A stretch of DNA of 64,000 nt from Pseudomonas sp. MM223 (GTDB lineage: Bacteria; Pseudomonadota; Gammaproteobacteria; Pseudomonadales; Pseudomonadaceae). The notes beneath the pieces were generated by a model. The model saw only the letters and a program-made list of their open reading frames with translations, searched no databases and had not been told where the DNA came from. A program made the position numbers and the translations under genes. Below are positions 42,761 through 51,447 of this stretch, piece after piece; the stretch's first letter is position 1; every line of letters begins with the position of its first letter. Location of the stretch: the NCBI GenBank assembly GCA_947090765.1, contig OX352322.1, positions 1,569,501 to 1,633,500 of the forward strand. Reading direction: 5' to 3'.

Positions 42761-43573
42761 TTACTTGCCTCCAAACAGTCGCGCGAAGAATCCTTGCTTC
42801 GGCACTTCGATGAACCGCAGGGGCTTTTCTTTGCCCAGCAGGCGGTCGACGGTATCGCTGTAGGCCTGGCCAGCATCGCTCTGGTCGTCAAGGATGACCG
42901 GGATACCCTGGTTGGAAGCCTTGAGCACGGCCTGGGACTCGGGGATTACGCCTTTGAGTTTGATCGCCAGGATCTCTTCGACGTCGGCGATGCTCAGCAT
43001 TTCGCCCTTTTCCACGCGCTCGGGGTGGTAGCGGGTGATCAGCAGGTGTTCCTTGATCGGCTCTTCGCCTTTCTCGGAGCGACGCGACTTGCTCGACAGG
43101 ATGCCCAGCATGCGGTCGGAGTCACGTACCGAGGACACTTCGGGGTTGGTAACCACAATGGCTTCGTCAGCGAAGTACATGGCCAGGTGCGCGCCTTTCT
43201 CGATACCGGCCGGCGAGTCGCAGATGACGTAGTCGAAGGTTTCCTTCAGCTCCATCAACACCTTTTCCACGCCTTCCTGGGTCAGGGCGTCCTTGTCACG
43301 GGTCTGGCTGGCGGCCAGCACGAACAGGTTCTCAAGGCGCTTGTCCTTGATCAGTGCCTGCTGCAGGTTGGCTTCGCCGTTGACCACGTTGACGAAGTCG
43401 TACACCACGCGGCGTTCGCAGCCCATGATCAGGTCGAGGTTACGCAGGCCCACGTCGAAGTCGACGATGACAGTCTTGTGGCCACGCAGTGCGAGGCCGG
43501 TACCAATGGCGGCGCTGGTGGTGGTCTTGCCCACACCCCCCTTGCCGGAAGTAACCACGAGAATCTTGGCCAA
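42761..43573 (-). CDS. minD: Septum site-determining ATPase MinD
   Basis: 270 residues. It opens with a TTG codon (43573) and reads MAKILVVTSGKGGVGKTTTS: the deviant Walker A KGGVGKTT. Later DFDVGLRNLDL and CDSPAGIE (Walker B), and the C-terminal amphipathic membrane helix KPLRFIEVPKQGFFARLFGG. AGGGG about 10 bases upstream supports the TTG start. It recruits MinC to block polar FtsZ rings. Confidence 0.96.
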   Translation of the reverse strand: MAKILVVTSGKGGVGKTTTSAAIGTGLALRGHKTVIVDFDVGLRNLDLIMGCERRVVYDFVNVVNGEANLQQALIKDKRLENLFVLAASQTRDKDALTQEGVEKVLMELKETFDYVICDSPAGIEKGAHLAMYFADEAIVVTNPEVSSVRDSDRMLGILSSKSRRSEKGEEPIKEHLLITRYHPERVEKGEMLSIADVEEILAIKLKGVIPESQAVLKASNQGIPVILDDQSDAGQAYSDTVDRLLGKEKPLRFIEVPKQGFFARLFGGK

Positions 43574-43674
43574 GGTGTTTCACCCCTAAAATTAGTCGGG
43601 ACACGTGTCCCGGCAAAATGCAAAAAAACGGCAACAGTTAAAAAAGTTGCTCTGAAAATGACGGCAAGTATCCG

Positions 43675-44433
43675 TTAAAGACGGGTGATGTTCAACACGT
43701 CACCAGACAGGCTGACTTGCACACCAGTGCCCCACAGGGGGTCGCGGCGCAGGTCTTCGCAAACCTTGTACTGGCCGGCGATGGAGACCATTTCGGCGGT
43801 CATCTGCTGGCAGAAGATACGCGCCTTGGTATTGCCTTTGATACCGGCCAGGGCCCGGCCGCGCATGGCGCCGTACACATGGATGTTGCCATCGGCCAGA
43901 AGTTCCGCGCCCGGGCTGACCGAGGCTGTAACGATCAGGTCGCCACCTTGAGCGTAGATCTGTTGGCCACCACGCACTGGCGAAGTGATGATGCGGGTCG
44001 GGCGCACCTCGGGCTCGGGGGCGGGTGGTGGTGGCGCTGGCTCGGGCTTTCTGACCACCTCGGGTTCGGGCTCCAGCGGCCGCTCGCGGGCGCCGGACGG
44101 TGGCAGCACCGGCAGGTCGATGGCGATGGCGGCGGCGATGTCCTCGATGCGGTTGGCGCGGATGGCCAGGGTACGCAGGCCGTGGTGGCGGCAGATGCGC
44201 ATCAAGCCGGGCAGGTCGATGGCCCCTTCGCCGGCCGGCAGCTTGTCCAGCGCCAGCACCAGGGGCGTGTTGCTGAAGAAGTTCGGTGCCTGGGCAACTT
44301 TGGCCGCCAGTTGGCGGTCGAGGGCTTCAAGGTCATTGCGCGCCAGTTCCAGTACTGTGATGGCGAGCATGCTGCCCTTGAGCTGGAACACGGAGGCGGT
44401 GTCGGGTGTGTGGTTTGGGCTCATGGTCTGCAT
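43675..44433 (-). CDS. minC: Septum site-determining protein MinC
   Basis: 252 residues from ATG 44433; an ATG three codons later (44424, MSPNHTPD) is an equal candidate, and neither has a good ribosome site. N-domain about 12-105 ([29 protein letters not shown]), a proline-rich linker ([17 protein letters not shown]), and a C-domain ([35 protein letters not shown]) that dimerises and binds MinD. It inhibits FtsZ assembly. First gene of minCDE. Confidence 0.95.
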   Translation of the reverse strand: MQTMSPNHTPDTASVFQLKGSMLAITVLELARNDLEALDRQLAAKVAQAPNFFSNTPLVLALDKLPAGEGAIDLPGLMRICRHHGLRTLAIRANRIEDIAAAIAIDLPVLPPSGARERPLEPEPEVVRKPEPAPPPPAPEPEVRPTRIITSPVRGGQQIYAQGGDLIVTASVSPGAELLADGNIHVYGAMRGRALAGIKGNTKARIFCQQMTAEMVSIAGQYKVCEDLRRDPLWGTGVQVSLSGDVLNITRL

Positions 44434-44463
44434 AGACGGCTTGTTGCGAAAAAAGTGCCCTGA

Positions 44464-44492
44464 TTTATAACGAGAACACCGGTTGCCCGCAA
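44464..44492 (-). promoter_or_regulatory. Promoter of minCDE
   Basis: On the minus strand TTGCGG (plus 44487-44492), 17-base spacer, TATAAA (plus 44464-44469), about 30 bases before the minC start codon. Confidence 0.6.
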
Positions 44493-44544
44493 CATACGCT
44501 GATCCGTTGTAGAATGCGCAGCCTTTGTCTTTCCGGAAGCTTCA

Positions 44545-45480
44545 ATGGAACGCCCGCGTTTTCGTCCCTATTTCCTTCACCCAAAGTTCTGGGGCCTGTG
44601 GTTGGGCCTGGGCCTGTTGTGGCTGGTGGTCCAGTTGCCGTACCGGGCCTTGTTGAAAACCGGCGCCGCGCTGGGGGCCGTGATGTATTGCTTTGCCGGC
44701 GAACGTCGGCGCATTGCCGCACGCAACCTTGAACTGTGCTTCCCGGAGCTGTCGGTCGACGAACGGCGGCGTTTGCTCAAGGCCAACTTCGCCTCCACCG
44801 GTATCGCCTTCTTCGAAATGGCCATGAGCTGGTGGTGGCCCAAGGCCCGGCTGGCGCGCCTGGCCCATATCGAGGGGCTGGAGCACCTGCAGGCCGCCCA
44901 GCAGGCGGGGCAGGGTGCCATCCTCATGGCCGTGCACTTTACTACCCTGGAAATCGGCGCCGCGCTGCTGGGCCAGCAGCACACCATCGACGGCATGTAC
45001 CGCGAGCATGGCAATGCACTGTTCGACTTCATCCAGCGCAGCGGCCGCGAGCGGCATAACCTCGATTCGCTGGCGGTGGAGCGTGAAGACGTGCGCGGCA
45101 TGCTCAAGCTGCTGCGTTCGGGCCGGGCGATCTGGTATGCACCGGACCAGGACTACGGCGCCAAGCAGAGCATTTTCGTGCCGCTGTTCGGCATCCCGGC
45201 AGCGACGGTAACCGCCACCACCAAGTTCGCCCGGCTGGGCAAGGCGCAGGTTATTCCGTTCACCCAGAAGCGCCTGGAAGATGGCAGCGGCTATCGTCTG
45301 GTTATCCACCCGCCACTGGCGGACTTCCCCGGCGAAAGCGAAGAGGCCGATTGCCTGCGCATCAACCAGTGGGTCGAGGGTGTGTTGCGCGAGTGCCCCG
45401 AGCAGTACCTGTGGGCGCACCGTCGGTTCAAGTCGCGGCCCGAGGGGGCGCCGCGGCTGTATGACAAGAAAAAGCGCTGA
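44545..45480 (+). CDS. htrB: Lipid A biosynthesis lauroyl-type acyltransferase (HtrB/LpxL)
   Basis: 311 residues. N-terminal membrane anchor about 15-35, then the LABLAT domain with HX4E motif in AVHFTTLEIGAALL, the RSGRAIWYAPDQDYG block and ARLGKAQVIPF. It adds a secondary acyl chain to Kdo2-lipid IVA at the inner membrane. Divergent from minC, as in other pseudomonads I recall. Pseudomonads carry two homologues; which chain this one adds cannot be settled here. Confidence 0.92.
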   Translation: MERPRFRPYFLHPKFWGLWLGLGLLWLVVQLPYRALLKTGAALGAVMYCFAGERRRIAARNLELCFPELSVDERRRLLKANFASTGIAFFEMAMSWWWPKARLARLAHIEGLEHLQAAQQAGQGAILMAVHFTTLEIGAALLGQQHTIDGMYREHGNALFDFIQRSGRERHNLDSLAVEREDVRGMLKLLRSGRAIWYAPDQDYGAKQSIFVPLFGIPAATVTATTKFARLGKAQVIPFTQKRLEDGSGYRLVIHPPLADFPGESEEADCLRINQWVEGVLRECPEQYLWAHRRFKSRPEGAPRLYDKKKR

Positions 45481-45493
45481 GCCTTGTGTAAGC

Positions 45494-45538
45494 AGGTCTG
45501 GCCTCTTCGCGGGTTCACCCGCGAAAGGGCCGGGCCTG
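45494..45538. repeat. Single REP hairpin, TTCGCGGG type
   Basis: GGCCTCTTCGCGGGT then ACCCGCGAAAGGGCC, a 13-15 bp hairpin just after htrB and before the patatin gene; same core as 23156-23187. Confidence 0.85.
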
Positions 45539-45566
45539 AAAACAGATGAACTCCAGGAAGGACGCC

Positions 45567-46715
45567 ATGGCCCCACCCCCGGTAACCGGTCTTATCCTTT
45601 CTGGCGGCGGTGCCCGCGCCGCCTATCAGGTCGGCGTACTGGCCGGCATCGCCGAGCTGCTGCCCGCAGGCGCACATAATCCGTTCCCGGTCATCGTCGG
45701 CACTTCTGCCGGAGCCATCAACGCCGTGACCCTGGCCAGCGGCGCCACTCAGTTCAACGACGCTGTACAGCGGCTCACCACCTTCTGGCAGAACTTTCGC
45801 AGCCACCTGGTCATCCGCAGCGACTGGCCCGGAGTGGTCCGCCAGGCCAGCCGTTTCGTCGGCCACAGCCTGCTCGGCCTGGGCGGCCAGGCGCCGGTGG
45901 CGTTGCTGGACAGCAGCCCGTTGCGCAGCCTGCTGGAGGCGCACCTGAACCTGGATGGCATCGGCCAGTCCCTGGCTGCCGAGCAGTTGCGCGCCGTGGC
46001 AGTCACCGCCTTCGGCTATGAGTCCGGCCAGGCGGTCACCTTCTACCAAGGCCGAGGCACTATCGAGGCCTGGCTGCGCCACCGCCGTATTGGCGTGCCC
46101 ACCCCGTTGACCATCGACCACCTGCTGGCCAGCGCGGCCATTCCGCTGCTGTTTGCCCCGGTGCAACTGGGCGACGAATTTTATGGTGATGGCGCGGTAC
46201 GCCAGTCGGCGCCGATCAGCCCTGCCTTGCACCTGGGCGCCAGCCGGGTGCTGGTGGTCGGGGTCAGCGGCAACCCGCAGCGGCCGGCACCCCCCTTGCC
46301 TACCCAGCGCGTGTTCAGCGGGCAGCAGCCAAGCCTGGCGCAGATCGGTGGGCACATGCTCAACAGCACGTTCATCGACAGCCTGGAAGACGACATCGAA
46401 CTGCTGCAGCGGCTCAACCACCTGAGCCGGCTGTTGCCGGCGCATCTGGATGCCCGGCGTCTGGGGCTGGCGCCGATCGAGGTGCTGGTGGTAGCGCCCA
46501 GCCAGCCGTTGGACGAGATCGCCGCCCGGCACCGGCGCGAGCTGCCGGCGGCGTTGCGCGTGTTCTTGCGTGGGCCGGGGGCGACGCGCACCAGCGGGGC
46601 GGGGGTGTTGAGCTATCTGTTGTTCGAGGCAAGCTATTGCAGCGAGCTAATCGAACTGGGGCGGCGGGATGCTTTGGCCAAGAAGCGGGAGCTATGTCAG
46701 TTCCTGGGAATATGA
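45567..46715 (+). CDS. Patatin-like phospholipase
   Basis: 382 residues from ATG 45567, with AGGAAGGA 4-5 bases upstream (an ATG 7 codons earlier has no such site). Oxyanion loop SGGGARAAYQ (12-21), nucleophile elbow GTSAG (Ser47), catalytic Asp in YGDGAVRQ. A DUF3336-free short type with a C-terminal helical region. Predicted lipid acyl hydrolase; no signal peptide, so cytoplasmic or at the inner face of the membrane. Unlike ExoU/PlpD there is no translocator domain. Confidence 0.9.
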   Translation: MAPPPVTGLILSGGGARAAYQVGVLAGIAELLPAGAHNPFPVIVGTSAGAINAVTLASGATQFNDAVQRLTTFWQNFRSHLVIRSDWPGVVRQASRFVGHSLLGLGGQAPVALLDSSPLRSLLEAHLNLDGIGQSLAAEQLRAVAVTAFGYESGQAVTFYQGRGTIEAWLRHRRIGVPTPLTIDHLLASAAIPLLFAPVQLGDEFYGDGAVRQSAPISPALHLGASRVLVVGVSGNPQRPAPPLPTQRVFSGQQPSLAQIGGHMLNSTFIDSLEDDIELLQRLNHLSRLLPAHLDARRLGLAPIEVLVVAPSQPLDEIAARHRRELPAALRVFLRGPGATRTSGAGVLSYLLFEASYCSELIELGRRDALAKKRELCQFLGI

Positions 46716-46732
46716 ACGGCTGACACGGTCCC

Positions 46733-46853
46733 CTGTAGGAGCGGCCTTGCGCCGCGAAAGGGCCGCAAAGCGGCCCCGGCAGTTCATGCAGCGCTGCTCA
46801 AACCCTGGGGCCGCTGCGCGGCCCTTTCGCGGCGCAAGGCCGCTCCTACAAGG
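46733..46853. repeat. REP pair, TTCGCGGCGCAAGG type
   Basis: Inverted pair between the convergent ends of the patatin and MlaA-like genes. Confidence 0.92.
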
Positions 46854-46875
46854 ACCGAATCAGCCGCAAGTTTGT

Positions 46876-47700
46876 TTATTCGGCTATCTGCAACTTGCGC
46901 GCCTGGGTATACACATACCGCACCTTCTCGTACTCAAATGGCGAATTCAGCTGGCCATAGCGGAATTTGGTGGTATAGCGCTTGTCCACCACGCGAAGGG
47001 CGAAGATTTCCGGGTGGTCGGTGCTGGCTTCGGCCACGTTCAGGTAGTTGATCGCCTGTTCACCGGCATAGTCCACCACCAGCCCGGTGGTATCACGCAG
47101 GTTCGATGGCCCCAGCACCGGCAGCATCAGGTACGGCCCCTCGGGTACGCCATAAAAGCCCAGGGTCTGGCCAAAGTCTTCGCTCTGGCGCGGCAGGCCC
47201 ATGCTGGTCGCCGGGTCCCATAGCCCACCCACGCCGATGATGGTGTTGAACATCAGCCGTGCGGTGATCTCTGCCGAGCGCTTGGCCTTGAGCTGCAGCA
47301 CGCTGTTGAGCAGGTTCGGCACATCGCCGATGTTGTTGAAGAAGTTGCTAACCCCGGTGCGCACGAAGCGCGGGGTGACGTACTGGTAACCACTCACCAG
47401 CGGCAGCAGTACCCATTGGTCCAGCCGGTAGTTGAAGTGATAGACGCGCCGGTTGAACGACTCCAACGGGTCGTACACGTTCAGCGCTTCCAGGGTAGAG
47501 CGCTCGAACTCGCGCTGGTCCAGCCCCGGGTTGAATTTCAGCTCCCGCAGCGGGTCGAGAAAGCCGTCGGCCTCGGGCGCCAGCGGTGCGGCAGTCACTT
47601 GCGGGTCGGCCTCGATCACGCTGGCCCGGGGGGCGGTTTCGGCAGCCAGGGTGTGGCCGGCGGCAAGCAGGGCAGTGGCGAAGAGGAGTTTGTTAACCAC
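46876..47700 (-). CDS. mlaA: MlaA/VacJ-family outer-membrane lipid transport protein
   Basis: 274 residues from GTG 47700, GGAG 8 bases upstream, overlapping the upstream hydrolase gene by 8 bases. N-terminal signal peptide VVNKLLFATALLAAGHTLAA. The MlaA core covers about 65-255 (DPLESFNRRVYHFNYRLDQWVLLP; SNFFNNIGDVPNLLNSVLQ; GVGGLWDPATSMGL; GPYLMLPVLGPSNLRDTTG). MlaA is the outer-membrane donut that removes misplaced phospholipids from the outer leaflet. Oddly, no lipobox cysteine is seen at the signal cleavage site, so this may be a non-lipidated paralogue. Confidence 0.88.
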   Translation of the reverse strand: MVNKLLFATALLAAGHTLAAETAPRASVIEADPQVTAAPLAPEADGFLDPLRELKFNPGLDQREFERSTLEALNVYDPLESFNRRVYHFNYRLDQWVLLPLVSGYQYVTPRFVRTGVSNFFNNIGDVPNLLNSVLQLKAKRSAEITARLMFNTIIGVGGLWDPATSMGLPRQSEDFGQTLGFYGVPEGPYLMLPVLGPSNLRDTTGLVVDYAGEQAINYLNVAEASTDHPEIFALRVVDKRYTTKFRYGQLNSPFEYEKVRYVYTQARKLQIAE

Positions 47701-48991
47701 GGAAGAACTCCAGCATGGCGTCACTGTTGACGCGGTAATTGAGGTTGCCGCAATGGCCGCCATGGGGGTAGAGGGTCAGGCGGTCACCAAACACCTTGCG
47801 CAGGAAGCCGATGTCGCCGGGGCCGAGGATGAGGTCGTCGGCGTTGTGCATCACGGCGACCTTGTCAGTGCTGTGCAAGTAGTCTTCCAGTGCATACAGG
47901 CTGGCCTGGTTGACCAGTTGCAGGATGCTGTTGCCGTCGGTGCGGGCGCGCCACATGGGGATCACCTGCTCGGTCATGTAGCAGTCGAAATCACACTGCA
48001 GGGCGCGTTTGAAGAATGGCGTGAGGCTGCTGCCCTCGGTGATCGGAAACTTCGGCGGAATGATAAGGCCGCGGCGGTTGATCAGGTCGGAGGTGAAGGC
48101 AATGTCGGCTGCCGAAAAACGGAACGAGGTGCCGATCAGCATGGCCATCTGCTCGTTGGACAGGTGCTGGCGCGACTGCTGGAAGTCGTACAGCAGGGCG
48201 TCGTTCAGGTCGATATAGCCCTTGTCCTGGAAGTAACGGGTCAGCTTGGTCAGCATCAGCTCGTAGAACGTAGTGCTGCGGTCGATGCCCTTGACCTGGG
48301 TTTGAACCAGTTTGTCCAGGTTGTTGATCGAGGTGTACAGGTTGACCGGCGGGTTCAGCAGCAGCACGCGCTTGAAGTTGAAGCTGCGACGGGTTTCGTC
48401 CAGGTGGCTGACGAAGGCGGCGTCCAGTGCACCCAGGCTGTAGCCGGTGAGGTAGAACTCGCTGACTGGCAGGCGTGGGTGCTGGGCGCGCACGGCCTGC
48501 ATGACCCGGTACATGTCTTCGGCGTCTTCCTGGCTGACGCCGGGGGTGGCGAAGCGCGAGGCGGCGCTCATGAAGTCGTAGCTGGTGGGCGACGACAGTT
48601 GCACCACGTGGAAGCCGGCCTGGTAGAACAGCTTCTTCAGGTATTCGTTGATGCTGCTGGAGTACGGTGCGCCGGTGCCGGCGATGATGAAGATCAGCGG
48701 CGCTTCGCGGTCCTGGCGGGCCAGGCGGTACTTGAGTTTTTTTACTGCCCAGAAGTTGTCGGGCAGGGTGAACTCACGCTCCGGGCGCAGGTTCAGGCTG
48801 TAGTCCGACTGGTTGATTTCATCGTCGCTGGGCAGGGTCGGGCGCTGGTCCGGCGGCGTGGTGGCGATGGTCGCCTCGAACGGGTTGGTCAAGGGGTAGC
48901 CGTAACTGGCAGCGTCGATATCCCGCGCTGAAGCGGCCACCGCCATGAGCAGGCTACCGAGCAGGGCAGCGAGGCGCAAAGATCGAAGCAT
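47693..48991 (-). CDS. Exported alpha/beta-hydrolase
   Basis: 432 residues; ATG 48991 with GGGGGA 6 bases upstream; open frame further upstream is not protein-like. Signal peptide MLRSLRLAALLGSLLMAVAASA. Alpha/beta-hydrolase fold about 95-430: oxyanion strand FIIAGTGAPYSS, nucleophile elbow TGYSLGALDAA (Ser), acid MHNADDLILG, and His in YPHGGHCGNL. Translationally coupled to the mlaA-like gene, which points to a lipid substrate in the periplasm (inference). Confidence 0.85.
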   Translation of the reverse strand: MLRSLRLAALLGSLLMAVAASARDIDAASYGYPLTNPFEATIATTPPDQRPTLPSDDEINQSDYSLNLRPEREFTLPDNFWAVKKLKYRLARQDREAPLIFIIAGTGAPYSSSINEYLKKLFYQAGFHVVQLSSPTSYDFMSAASRFATPGVSQEDAEDMYRVMQAVRAQHPRLPVSEFYLTGYSLGALDAAFVSHLDETRRSFNFKRVLLLNPPVNLYTSINNLDKLVQTQVKGIDRSTTFYELMLTKLTRYFQDKGYIDLNDALLYDFQQSRQHLSNEQMAMLIGTSFRFSAADIAFTSDLINRRGLIIPPKFPITEGSSLTPFFKRALQCDFDCYMTEQVIPMWRARTDGNSILQLVNQASLYALEDYLHSTDKVAVMHNADDLILGPGDIGFLRKVFGDRLTLYPHGGHCGNLNYRVNSDAMLEFFRG

Positions 48992-49182
48992 GTAATCCCC
49001 CAAAAAGAACGCAAGGTCGAGCAGTGTGCAGGCTAGGACCACATTCAACCGGGCAAAGTTGCCAGTTGCGGTGGCCTTTGGTGTGCTTGTTATCTGCAAC
49101 ATAGCTGCAGGGTTGTGATTTTGCCTTACAACCGGGCTTAAGCGATCATGGATGCTTTCGATTACCGCTATTGGAGAACAGG

Positions 49183-49560
49183 ATGTCTCGTTCGCTGCCG
49201 GCTGCGCTGCTGGTGCTGTTTCTGGGGCTGTGGCTCGCTGCCAGTTATGGCGTGCGCTATGGGCTGATGGAAGATGGCCAGTGGGTTGGGCTGTGCACGG
49301 TGCCTGCGGCGTACTGGCAGTGCGAAGTGCGCTCGCTGCTGGGGTTGGGCATTCACCACCAGGTGATGGCCTGGAGCGGGCTGAGCCTGGCGCTGCTGGC
49401 GCAGGTGGTTGGCGGCCGCGTGGGCTGGTGGCTGGCAGTGTTGGCGTTGGTGTTCGCGGTGCCGGCGCTGGTGCTGTACACCGCCAGCATTGCAGTGTTT
49501 GCACTGGTGCTGGCGGGGTTGCGCCTTGTAAGAGCAGGTGAAGCTACGCGGTCCCTGTAG
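49183..49560 (+). CDS. Small multi-span membrane protein, unknown
   Basis: 125 residues from ATG 49183 (MSRSLPAALLVLFLGL), GGAG 8 bases upstream. Four hydrophobic segments with a CTVPAAYWQCEVRSLLG loop between the first two, whose two cysteines could form a disulfide. No family recognised. The stop codon TAG (49558-49560) is part of the REP that begins at 49554, so the last residues (ATRSL) border the repeat. Confidence 0.7.
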   Translation: MSRSLPAALLVLFLGLWLAASYGVRYGLMEDGQWVGLCTVPAAYWQCEVRSLLGLGIHHQVMAWSGLSLALLAQVVGGRVGWWLAVLALVFAVPALVLYTASIAVFALVLAGLRLVRAGEATRSL

Positions 49561-49670
49561 GAGCGGCCTTGTGTCGCGATGGGCCGCAGAGCGGCCCCGG
49601 CAATCTTCGCCACTCCCAGAATCCCGGGGCTGCTTTGCAGCCCATCGCGACACAAGGCCGCTCCTACAGG
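49554..49670. repeat. REP pair, GCGACACAAGG type
   Basis: Inverted pair between two convergent genes; the left end CCTGTAGGAGCGG gives the upstream gene its stop codon. Confidence 0.93.
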
Positions 49671-49681
49671 TAGGTGTGTTT

Positions 49682-51250
49682 TCAGGGTTTTTGGGTAAGT
49701 CGCAAGCTGCGCCACAACGCCGCCGTCATCAGCACACTCACCACTGCCCAACCCCAGGCCTGCTGGTTCTCCAGCCCTTCCACGAACAACTGCGGCGCCA
49801 CCCCGGCCCCGACAATGAACGCCAGCAACGCCACCTCCGCCCGCCGCGCCCGCACCGGCCACAGCACATAGACCAGCGCCGGCAAGGCCAGCGCGGCGCT
49901 GGGGAAGCTGCGGTAGCGAGGGTCGAATACCATTGCCAGCATGCTCACCGCCGCGGCAAAGCCCGCTGCCAGCAACCACCACCCGGCCCGCGCCTGCAAC
50001 CAGGCAAACAAACGCTCGCGCCAGCCGGCCCGTCGCGCCAACGCCAGCAGCGCATGGGCCAGCACCAACAGGTTAAGCCCGGCCAGCGCCACCGCCCACA
50101 CCCACTCCCCGGCAAAGCGCGCATGGGTGCGCATCAGCTCGCCCCACAACCCCAGGCAGCCCGCGCCAAACGCCGCCAGCAATGGCAGCAGCAATGCCGC
50201 CTGCGGGCTGGCGGGGCGCCCGGCGAGCACCAGCATGGCCGCCATCAACAGGGCACTGGCCAGCAGCCACTGTGGCCAGTAGTGCAGGTTGCTCACCGGC
50301 CCTTCCAGTACGCCTTTGTCCTGCCGGTCGGCATCGTAAAGCCCCCAGTAACCGCCTACCGCCCCTTCATTGGCGCGCTTCCAGGGCTGGTCGAACGCTT
50401 CGATCAGGTTGTAGTGCCAGCCGTTGCTTTCGGCCATGGCCACGAAGCCGCGAATGAAGCGCGCCTCGTTGACCCGGCTAGGTATTGCGGTCTCGCGTTG
50501 GCGGCCTTCGCTGGGCCAGCCGGTTTCGCCAATCAAAATGTCCTTGGGCGCAAAGCGTGTGCCGAATACCCGGCGCACATCGGCCACGTGGGCCAGCGCT
50601 TCGTCGATGCCGCGCGGGTCATCTTCCCAGTAGGGCAGCAGGTGGATGGTCAAAAAGTCCACCTCGGGTGCCACCTGCGGGTGTTGCAGCCAGAACTCCC
50701 ATACATCGGCATAGGTCACCGGCACCTTCACCTGGCTTTTCACCCGGGCGATCAACTTGGCCAGGTGTGCACCGGTCACTTCCTTGCGCAGCAGCGTCTC
50801 GTTGCCCACGATCACCGCGCTGACCACATCGGGGTTGGCGTTGGCGGTGGCGATCAGCAGGTCGATTTCCTTGTCGGTGTCGGCCGGGTGAGCGTTGATC
50901 CAGGCGCCCAGCATCACTTTCAGGCCATGCTTGCGCGCCAGTGCCGGGATTGCTTCAAGACCGGTCATGGAATAGGTGCGGATGCACTGGAATCGCTCAG
51001 CCAGCAACGCCAGGTCGGCGTCCATGCGTGCCGGGCGCAGGCGAAACGGCTGGTCGTAGGGCGACTGGTCCTTGTCGAAGGGCGTGTAGGACGCGCATTG
51101 CAACTTGTGCGTCGGGCTGGCCGCATCGGGCAGCTGCACCGGCTTGCCAAGCCCGTACCAGAGCCCGGCGAGCCCGAGCAGGGCCAACAGGCATGCAAGC
51201 AGGTACAGCGGCAGCAACAGGCGGGCAGAACTGGGCATCGGGCGGTCCAT
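49682..51250 (-). CDS. Membrane-bound GH17-like beta-glucan enzyme
   Basis: 522 residues from ATG 51250 (MDRPMPSSARLLLPLYLLA); TTG four codons earlier and ATG four codons later are alternatives, all without a clear ribosome site. One N-terminal anchor, then a GH17-type TIM-barrel about 50-330 with the two glutamates in VGNETLL (acid/base) and IGETGWPSEG (nucleophile). The C-terminal 190 residues hold about six membrane helices. In pseudomonads similar proteins are annotated as beta-(1,3)/(1,6)-glucan synthases, perhaps acting in cyclic glucan or cell-surface glucan formation. No GT2 domain is present here, so it may remodel rather than polymerise glucan. Confidence 0.82.
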   Translation of the reverse strand: MDRPMPSSARLLLPLYLLACLLALLGLAGLWYGLGKPVQLPDAASPTHKLQCASYTPFDKDQSPYDQPFRLRPARMDADLALLAERFQCIRTYSMTGLEAIPALARKHGLKVMLGAWINAHPADTDKEIDLLIATANANPDVVSAVIVGNETLLRKEVTGAHLAKLIARVKSQVKVPVTYADVWEFWLQHPQVAPEVDFLTIHLLPYWEDDPRGIDEALAHVADVRRVFGTRFAPKDILIGETGWPSEGRQRETAIPSRVNEARFIRGFVAMAESNGWHYNLIEAFDQPWKRANEGAVGGYWGLYDADRQDKGVLEGPVSNLHYWPQWLLASALLMAAMLVLAGRPASPQAALLLPLLAAFGAGCLGLWGELMRTHARFAGEWVWAVALAGLNLLVLAHALLALARRAGWRERLFAWLQARAGWWLLAAGFAAAVSMLAMVFDPRYRSFPSAALALPALVYVLWPVRARRAEVALLAFIVGAGVAPQLFVEGLENQQAWGWAVVSVLMTAALWRSLRLTQKP

Positions 51251-51447
51251 CGTCAGGCGCAAAAGGGTAGATAGTAGCCCGGCGCCAAAGCTTTGGCATG
51301 CAAGGATCGCGCAGGTCGGTGTAGGCCGATGGCGCTAATGGCACAGTGCTGTCGCATATGGGGCAGGTGAAGGTCGCAGCTGGATCAGGTCGACCTGTGT
51401 TGCAGGAAGATGATGCAATCTCCAAGACCTGACGAGGGGATGCTTTG

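Noticed and set aside
44483..44515. TTGCCC and TAGAAT upstream of htrB considered as its promoter
   Set aside because: Spacing between the boxes is 21 bases, too long for sigma-70.
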